64,000 bases of DNA from Vandiemenella viatica (lineage: Eukaryota; Arthropoda; Insecta; Orthoptera; Morabidae), in NCBI GenBank assembly GCA_031002005.1, contig JARYHS010009186.1, positions 180,012,437-180,076,436 of the forward strand, read 5' to 3'. The position numbers and the translations under genes are program-made. The notes under the pieces are model-generated. The model was given only the letters and a program-made list of their open reading frames with translations. It was not told where the DNA came from and ran no database searches. Position 1 is the first letter of the stretch. Each line of letters begins with the position of its first letter. This document shows positions 58,614-64,000 of the stretch, piece by piece.

Positions 58614-59260
58614 CCCATTTCACGTAATATTAAACATTTAATTTCTATCTTGGCAAAATAGATACAAAAATTATTTTTATATCGTGATTATTGTAAAAAC
58701 GCTGCCTCACGATTTACCCAATACATTTTTTAAAAATACTAATATTTTCATTAGTTCGTAGTAAATTTTGTTACGTGAGGCAGCCGGCCCCTCCTATTCA
58801 TATGTCAAGTAAGGGTCCATTCGCACACAATAGACTCTTGGCGGCCGGTGGGAGGGAAGGCAAAATTTCATTTCACGTAATATTAAACATTTAATTTCGA
58901 CTCTTGGCATAATAGATACAAAAATTATTTTTATATCGTGATTATTGTAAAAACGCGGCCTCACGATTTACACAATAATTTTTTTAAAAAAATACTAATA
59001 TTTTCATTAGTTCGTAGTAAATTTAGTTGCATGAGGCAGCCGGTCCTCCTATTCATATGTCAAGTAAGGGTTCACCCACACACAATAGACTCTTGGCGGC
59101 CGGTGGGAGGGAAGGCCAAATTTCATTTCACGTAATATTAAACATTTAATTTCTACTCTTGGCATAATAGATACAAAAATTATTTTTATATCGTGATTAT
59201 TGTAAAAACGCGGCCTCACGATTTACCCAATAAATTTTTTAAAAATACTAATATTTTCAT
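58614..59260. repeat. 253-bp tandem array, right arm, about 2.5 units
   Basis: The anchor CACGTAATATTAAACATTTA recurs at 58621, 58874 and 59129. One unit fewer than the left arm. Confidence 0.95.
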
Positions 59261-59393
59261 TTTTTTTATTCATGAATTCATGAATTCAACTGAAGCTGTG
59301 AGCGTTAGTGTAAAGGGTCGAGAGTATTGGTACTCGTATTTCTTGGAATATTAAAACGCCCCGAAGTAACGCCACATACGCTATGGAAACCTA

Positions 59394-59651
59394 GATTCAC
59401 TCCAGGTAGCCGTTTACTTTCACCGCCTCTAATGACAACGATGTGTAACACCATACTAGCACGCTATGACCATGCATCTAGGAGGGCTCTGGTTCGAATC
59501 CCCGTCTGAGCATCCATATTCAGATTCACTCCAGGTCGCCGTTTACTTTCACCGCCTCTAATGACAACGATGTGTAACGCCATACTAGCACGCTATGACC
59601 AATCATCTAGGAGGGCTCTGGTTCGAATCCCCGTCTGAACAACAGTACTGG
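59394..59651 (+). repeat. 129-bp tandem duplication of a tRNA-like fragment, right arm only
   Basis: Two units start GATTCACTCCAGGT at 59394 and 59523. Each contains CGCCTCTAATGACAACGATG and B box GGTTCGAATCCCC. The left arm has a single unit. Confidence 0.88.
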
Positions 59652-59759
59652 GCGAGACATGGCTGAACACTGAGGTCAGCAGGCCGGTCGGGGGGCAGTC
59701 CTGCTTGTTGGAGTGGTGGTGGGGGATGAGCATGTTCAAACCAGTCGATGAAACGATGC

Positions 59760-60170
59760 AGCTGGCGGGGTTGGGGTCGCTCAAGTGGCCTAACAAAAAA
59801 AAAAAAACACCAAGGGCAGCTGGTGCTAGGGAAGGCAGGTGTTCAAACAAGTGGCCATGATTGACAGGTGGGGACACACCTGGGTACCTCAAGTGGCCCT
59901 CGAGTCAAGTGGTTAGTCAAGTGGCCCATGATTGAAAGGTGGGGGGGAGGGGAGGACAACAAAGGACCGTGACACACCTGGGTCGCTCAAGTGGTCTAAC
60001 AATAGAGGGGAAACTGAGGTTAGTCAAGTGGCCCTCATGTCAAGTGGTTAATCAAATGGCCCTCAAGTCAAGTGGGAGGGTAGAGAACAATAGGTGTGAA
60101 AATGATTGACAGGTGGGAGGGGGGAGAACAATAGAGGTGTGAAAATGATTGACAGGTGTATTGTGAGATC
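59760..60170. repeat. Subterminal CACTTGA-rich repeats, right arm
   Basis: Mirror of the left block, longer by small local duplications around GGTTAGTCAAGTGGCC. Confidence 0.85.
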
Positions 60171-60192
60171 GCTCTCTCAAATCCACACTACT

Positions 60193-60198
60193 GCAATT
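60193..60198 (+). repeat. Target-site duplication, right copy (GCAATT)
   Basis: Identical to 48916-48921. Confidence 0.95.
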
Positions 60199-62140
60199 AC
60201 CGAGCCTTGCGGGATTCCAGCAGTAATTGTGTGAGTTGCAGATTTTTGGCCTTCAACTTGTACGAAGAATTTTCTATTTTTTAGGTAGCTTGCAATAAGT
60301 ACGATGTAGAATTCCGGAATATCTGTTTGATTATATAGTTTATCAATTAATTTAGTGTGCAAGACTTTAACGTAGGCTTTTTCTATTTCAACGAAATAGA
60401 AGTTGATTTTTTCCAGATGAAACCTTTGCTTATATGCTCCGTTAGTCACACTATCTGGGTTGTGGCTCCTACACGGTTTTCAAAGCCGAATTTTTCGTGT
60501 CGGATGGTGTGTCCAAACTCCAAACTGGTATTAATTCTTTTTAGCAGTAGCCGCTCTAGTATTTTGGAAGGAGCAGACAGTAAACTAATCGGTCTGTAAT
60601 TACTTGGGTTTTGCTTATCTTTACCCCTTTTTGGAAGCGCGATGACCTTTGCAGTTTTCCATATCGATGGGTAGTAGTGTTGAAGCAGGCAGGCGTTAAA
60701 GATTCTGGTAAGTAGTACAATCCCTTTACTTGGTAGATGCTTAAGGTGGAAGTTGCCAATACCGTCATACCCTGGAGATTTTTTGGTGGCTAGTTTTCGT
60801 ATTACAGCTCTAACTTCCCTGGGGGTTGTTAGTTCCGGTTGGTCGGAAGGTGGTCTGCTAAGTTTTTCTGCAACTCGTTGAGTAGATATGGCCACCTCCA
60901 GTTCTTCAGCTGGGGTCAGTTGATAATCTTTTGCTGTATTTTGAGCTGCAAAATGTTCTGCCAAGATTTCTACTTTACCCAGTGAGAGGAAGCACGGACC
61001 TGCAGGGCCATTTATAGGAGAAGTGGCTTCGCGTGGTTCTCGAAGGGCACGGATTAGTTGCCACGCCTCCCTATTTTCCAGCATTAGTTGAGACATTTTT
61101 TCCTCCCATCTTTCTGAGCTCCTTTCTTTCAGCCGAGCGGTGAGTTGGCGGGAGTAATGGCGATTTCTACGGCGGTCGGCTGGATCGCGGAAACGTTGCC
61201 AGAGTAGCCTATAGCGGTTCCGTAAATACCTAATATCTTCAAGAATATCAGGTAGTCTCTGTTGATATTCATCGTTGCGTGAGGTGGTAATTGATGCTCT
61301 TCTGTCAGCCTCCTTAACTACGTTGGTAAAATGACTGATGGCCTTTTCTATCAATTCTGGTGTTGAAAGGTTGACGGTAGGCATAATCTTGTTATGGACC
61401 AATCTTGAGAAAAGATTCCAATCTGTCTCCTTGGTGCTTTTTGGTGACTGGTTTAATAAGATAAAATTCCTGAGGTTTATTAGCACCGGGTTGTGATCAG
61501 ACGATAGATCCGACATAGATTTGAGTTGGACTCTATGAGTGATGTTCTTGAGTAGTGCGATGTCTAGGACATCAGGTTGTGCTCGCTGTGAATTAGGGAT
61601 ATATGTCGGCTCCGTAGGTCCTAGGACGTCTATGTTCCTCCTGCCAGCAAGTTGGAGAAGACGTTCCCCTTTTGGGTTATTTGAGCGGGAGTTCCAAGCT
61701 GTATGTTTGCTGTTTAAGTCTCCACCAATGATGATTTTGTTTCCTTTCGAAATTAATTCATCAAGGTCGTGTTCAATGATATTTCTGTTAGGAGAGAGAT
61801 ATGCTGAGATTAAGACAATGTGCCCCTCTTTTGAGTGAATCTTGACTGCTGTAGCTTCTAGTTCTATTAGGTTTAACGGTTGGATGGCTGTATGCGTTAT
61901 AGATTTCTTGATTGCTATGGTGGTGCCGCCGCCCCTTTGGCCTATTCTGTCAGTGCGATGTATCTGAAATCTTGATAGGCTGAATTTATCATTAGGCTTT
62001 AGATGTGTTTCAGTTAGCAGAATAACGTTAATATTATGTCGGTTGACGAAATCTAGGAGTTCAAGTTTCTTGTTTTTGATTCCATTAGCATTCCATATTG
62101 TTATGCTTAGGTCACGATGTGACTGTGGATTTGTGGCCAT
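60199..62140 (-). pseudogene. Jockey-clade LINE ORF2, 5' part (endonuclease and first half of reverse transcriptase)
   Basis: Start codon at 62140. The AP-type endonuclease shows ITIWNANGIKNKKLELLDFV, the catalytic LLTETHLKP, IIIGGDLNSKHTAWNS and the histidine segment LSSDHNPVLINLRN. The reverse transcriptase begins with KKSPGYDGIGNFHLKHL and YRPISLLSAPSKILERLLL. A stop near 60446 marks a frameshift; the next frame carries FVEIEKAYVKVLHTKLI and AGIPQGSVIA, where the palindromic element interrupts. The wording WNANGI and the paired ORF1 zinc knuckles place it in the Jockey clade. The enzyme would nick DNA and reverse-transcribe the LINE RNA, but this copy is broken three times. Confidence 0.93.
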
Positions 62141-62142
62141 TA
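62138..62142 (-). promoter_or_regulatory. TAATG overlap of ORF1 stop and ORF2 start
   Basis: The ORF1 stop TAA and the ORF2 ATG share one A. In some insect LINEs such an overlap couples ORF2 translation to termination of ORF1. Confidence 0.8.
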
Positions 62143-63608
62143 TTTGAGCATCGCCAAAACACCTTCCATAAAGGCAAACAGTTTAGAGAACTTGTACTTT
62201 GCACTGTTTACTTTTTTCATGGTTCTTTTCATTGTGAAGAGTAATTTCTTCATGTCTAAGAAGTCTACAGGGTCATCTGAGTCTTCTTCTTCGTCTGAGT
62301 AATGTGGTTTCTTGTTCTCTCCTCTGGAGCGCTTTAGGGTCTCTGCGAAGGAATGATAGTCACTAATCTTTTGTTTGCAGGTCTCTGGCTTCTTTCCAGC
62401 TTTGGTTTTATCCAGATTTTGGTTTTGAAATTCCATTTCGCCTGCGTTTTTGGTTAGACGGTTTTTCAATAGTCTCAAGTCTTCATTTTCTTTTTGTTTG
62501 TCTTTGTAGGTTTCACGATCTTCTGGTATTGCGGGCATCCTCTCCAGGAGGCTGCGTGATCACCTGAGCAATTTACACACTTTACCTTTTGGCTATTCGA
62601 GATTTGGCAGCTTCTGCTCGGATGTAAACCGGCGCACTTTACACATCTTGCAGGAAAGTTGCAGTAATTCGCAGTGTGCTCGTGGCGCTGGCACTTGACG
62701 CATTGAGGAGGTCCATTTAGATTCTTATAGCGTTCTACTCTAATTCTTGTATATAATAGAGCGCGAACGTTGTAGATTGACTCAGCTTCTGGTCCTGGTT
62801 TCAATGCAACGCTGAAGGTAGCTAGTGGAATCAATTCCTTAGTCTGTTGATCCCTCTTCTTGAATTGGTGCACTTCCAGTGACTCAAAACCCTTTTCGGT
62901 CAGCTCTTCTTTTATGCTTTCAGTTGTAACTGATGGCGGGAGTCCTTTGATAACTACTCTGAATGGTTTTTCATCAGGCATTTGATGACTGAAGTGGGCA
63001 ATATTGTTTTGTTTGAAGAATGCTGTTAAAATTTTGTGATCTTCTTTATTGTCCACAAAATATTTCAAGGTTTCCCCACTATAGATTACCTTCAGTCCTC
63101 CTGTGAGATGATCTTTGATGGTTTTGTTCAATTCCAAATAGTTTTTCACCACTTTGATTACTACAGGGGATATTTTATCACTCCTCTGTGCTGGTGTTGT
63201 TGCAGGTGTAGTTTCTGTTTCATTTGTGGTCTGTTGACAGGTATTGACATTCTCTGTGACTGCTACTGAAGGTTGGCTTGTTTCCAGAGGAGTAAATCTA
63301 TTTCGCAACTCAATCTGAGAATCAGTTTTACTTATTTTCTGTTTTTTTCTTGGGAGTACTCTTGCGTCTCCTCTTACCCTTTGCTGTTTGAAACCCGTCA
63401 GAGGGTTCGGGCAGACTCGGAAATTCTTTCAGGTAATACTCTCTTCTGTTTTCTGGAGATTTATTTTTCCGTTGTGGTGGCGGACTCTCATGATCAGAGC
63501 TCGAGGATTCATCGCAGCTTGAACAGTCCATTTCAGATCCCGAAGGAGAAGCCAAATTATCTTCACAATCTGTAGCCCGTTCCGAGTGTGACGCCCGTCT
63601 TCCAGCCA
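62140..63608 (-). pseudogene. Jockey-clade LINE ORF1 (gag-like, PRE_C2HC domain and three zinc knuckles)
   Basis: The RNA-binding nucleocapsid-like protein of the LINE. The likely start is MAGRRASHSERAT at 63608. An acidic/serine-rich stretch and a basic stretch (KGKRRRKSTPKKK) follow, before a frameshift at about 63325. The next frame (63308 on) holds FRVVIKGLPPSVTTESIKEE, matching the PRE_C2HC domain, and three CCHC-type knuckles: CVKCQRHEHTANYC, CVKCAGLHPSRSC and CVNCSGDHAASWRGC. A second frameshift lies near 62520. The last frame (62538-62140) is charged and ends EGVLAMLK, overlapping the ORF2 start. The longer open frame up to 63948 is probably 5' UTR. Confidence 0.88.
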
Positions 63609-64000
63609 TGTTGTGCACGAAACGCCTATCGCGTACCGTGCACGTGTATATCCTAGTGGGAGTGTCGCTCTGATTCCTTGTTAACACCGCTGGGTAGCTG
63701 GAACCAGAAGCAACCCTACACAGTGCGTCCGGGGGTTCCACCTCTCGCGGAAGTGTGCCGTGGGACGGTATCACCCTAAAGCCTCGGAAAGTGGGTTCGG
63801 GTGGATCTCTACCGTCTGACGACAAATTTGCTAAAGCGCTAGAATAACTGGATATGTCAGTACAACGCTGCTCTCTTTTAGATGGAGTGAGGGCACTGCT
63901 TACGATTATTAGTTCGTTGCAAAAGAGGGGGGGGGAGGCGACTGGCATGCGCAGACCAAGCTCAAATTCTTACTTTCCGCATGACGTCACCAAAGGAGCA
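63609..64000 (-). mobile_element. Probable 5' UTR of the Jockey element
   Basis: GC-richer than the surroundings and open in the ORF1 frame back to 63948, but without recognisable protein motifs. The start of the element is not visible, and a G-rich run lies near 63927. Confidence 0.5.

Larger units (their letters stand above)
48922..60192. mobile_element. 11.3-kb giant palindromic transposon, Polinton/Maverick-like derivative
   Basis: The insertion starts AGTAGTGTGGAATTGAGAGA and ends with the inverse of AGTAGTGTGGATTTGAGAGA. It is flanked by a 6-bp duplication. Almost its whole length is one inverted repeat around a 219-bp loop. Order from the outside in, each arm: terminal sequence; CACTTGA-rich subterminal repeats; a tRNA-like fragment; 253-bp tandem units; a packaging-ATPase-like C-terminus; SINE-C; SINE-A; a Tc1-like transposon; an unassigned stretch; SINE-A; a 61-codon frame. 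Polintons are known for 6-bp duplications, long inverted termini beginning AG, and virus-like genes. No polymerase, integrase, protease or capsid gene is visible, so it is non-autonomous. The palindrome and the duplication are direct observations; the family name is inference. Confidence 0.8.
55144..60192 (-). repeat. Right arm of the giant inverted repeat
   Basis: 5,049 bases, the inverse of the left arm. It has a single-copy Tc1 transposase, about 2.5 units of the 253-bp array and a private 129-bp duplication near 59394. Confidence 0.97.

Noticed and set aside
17434..59640. tRNA genes suggested by B boxes such as GGTTCGAATCCC
   Set aside because: The cloverleaf cannot be completed and each box is followed by a conserved SINE body and tail, so they are tRNA-derived SINE heads.
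48922..60192. The palindrome as a pure assembly fold-over artefact
   Set aside because: The two arms differ by point changes, by an 814-bp and a 129-bp duplication and by array copy number. The outer flanks are different halves of one LINE with an exact 6-bp duplication. Read-level confirmation is still needed.

Overview
The window is nuclear DNA of an insect, probably a large-genome polyneopteran (orthopteran-like; this is inference). The evidence is two spliced genes of the insect chemosensory protein (CSP/OS-D) family, long introns, a TTAGG run, AT-rich spacer and very dense SINEs and LINEs. There is no bacterial-style gene organisation, CRISPR array or rRNA.

Host genes. Two CSP genes lie head to tail on the + strand: CSP-a (exons 9581-9640, 12487-12622, 15121-15317; 130 residues) and CSP-b (27058-27120, 32777-32912, 33135-33331; 131 residues). 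They share exon lengths (136 and 197 nt), intron phases and TATA boxes. By hand count about 59 percent of 110 mature residues are identical, so they are tandem duplicates. Both have the conserved CSP intron (Lys codon plus one nt) and a second intron at the end of the signal peptide. Their introns hold LINE remnants, SINEs, tandem repeats and foldback elements.

Repeats from 1 to 48 kb. There is a frameshifted Merlin (ISXO2/IS1595-like) transposase at the left edge, short tandem arrays, five non-LTR retrotransposon remnants or copies, and three tRNA-derived SINE families (called A, B and C here). There is also a MITE nested in a SINE, a 226-bp palindrome with hammerhead-ribozyme-like cores, and a LINE with an uninterrupted 985-codon endonuclease/reverse transcriptase ORF (41964-44921).

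Region 48.2-64 kb. A Jockey-clade LINE on the - strand (ORF1 about 63608-62140, ORF2 62140-48239) is split inside its reverse transcriptase by an 11,271-bp insertion (48922-60192). The insertion is flanked by an exact 6-bp duplication, GCAATT; removing it and one copy of the duplication makes the LINE reading frame continuous. The insertion is almost entirely a giant inverted repeat: left arm 48922-54924, right arm 55144-60192, and a 219-bp unique loop. Its AGT...ACT termini, 6-bp duplication, repetitive subterminal DNA and a relic resembling the C-terminus of an A32-type packaging ATPase in each arm point to a palindromic derivative of a Polinton/Maverick virus-like transposon. Each arm also carries the same Tc1-like transposon and SINEs, and the arms have since diverged by copy-number changes. 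This is the most unusual object in the window.
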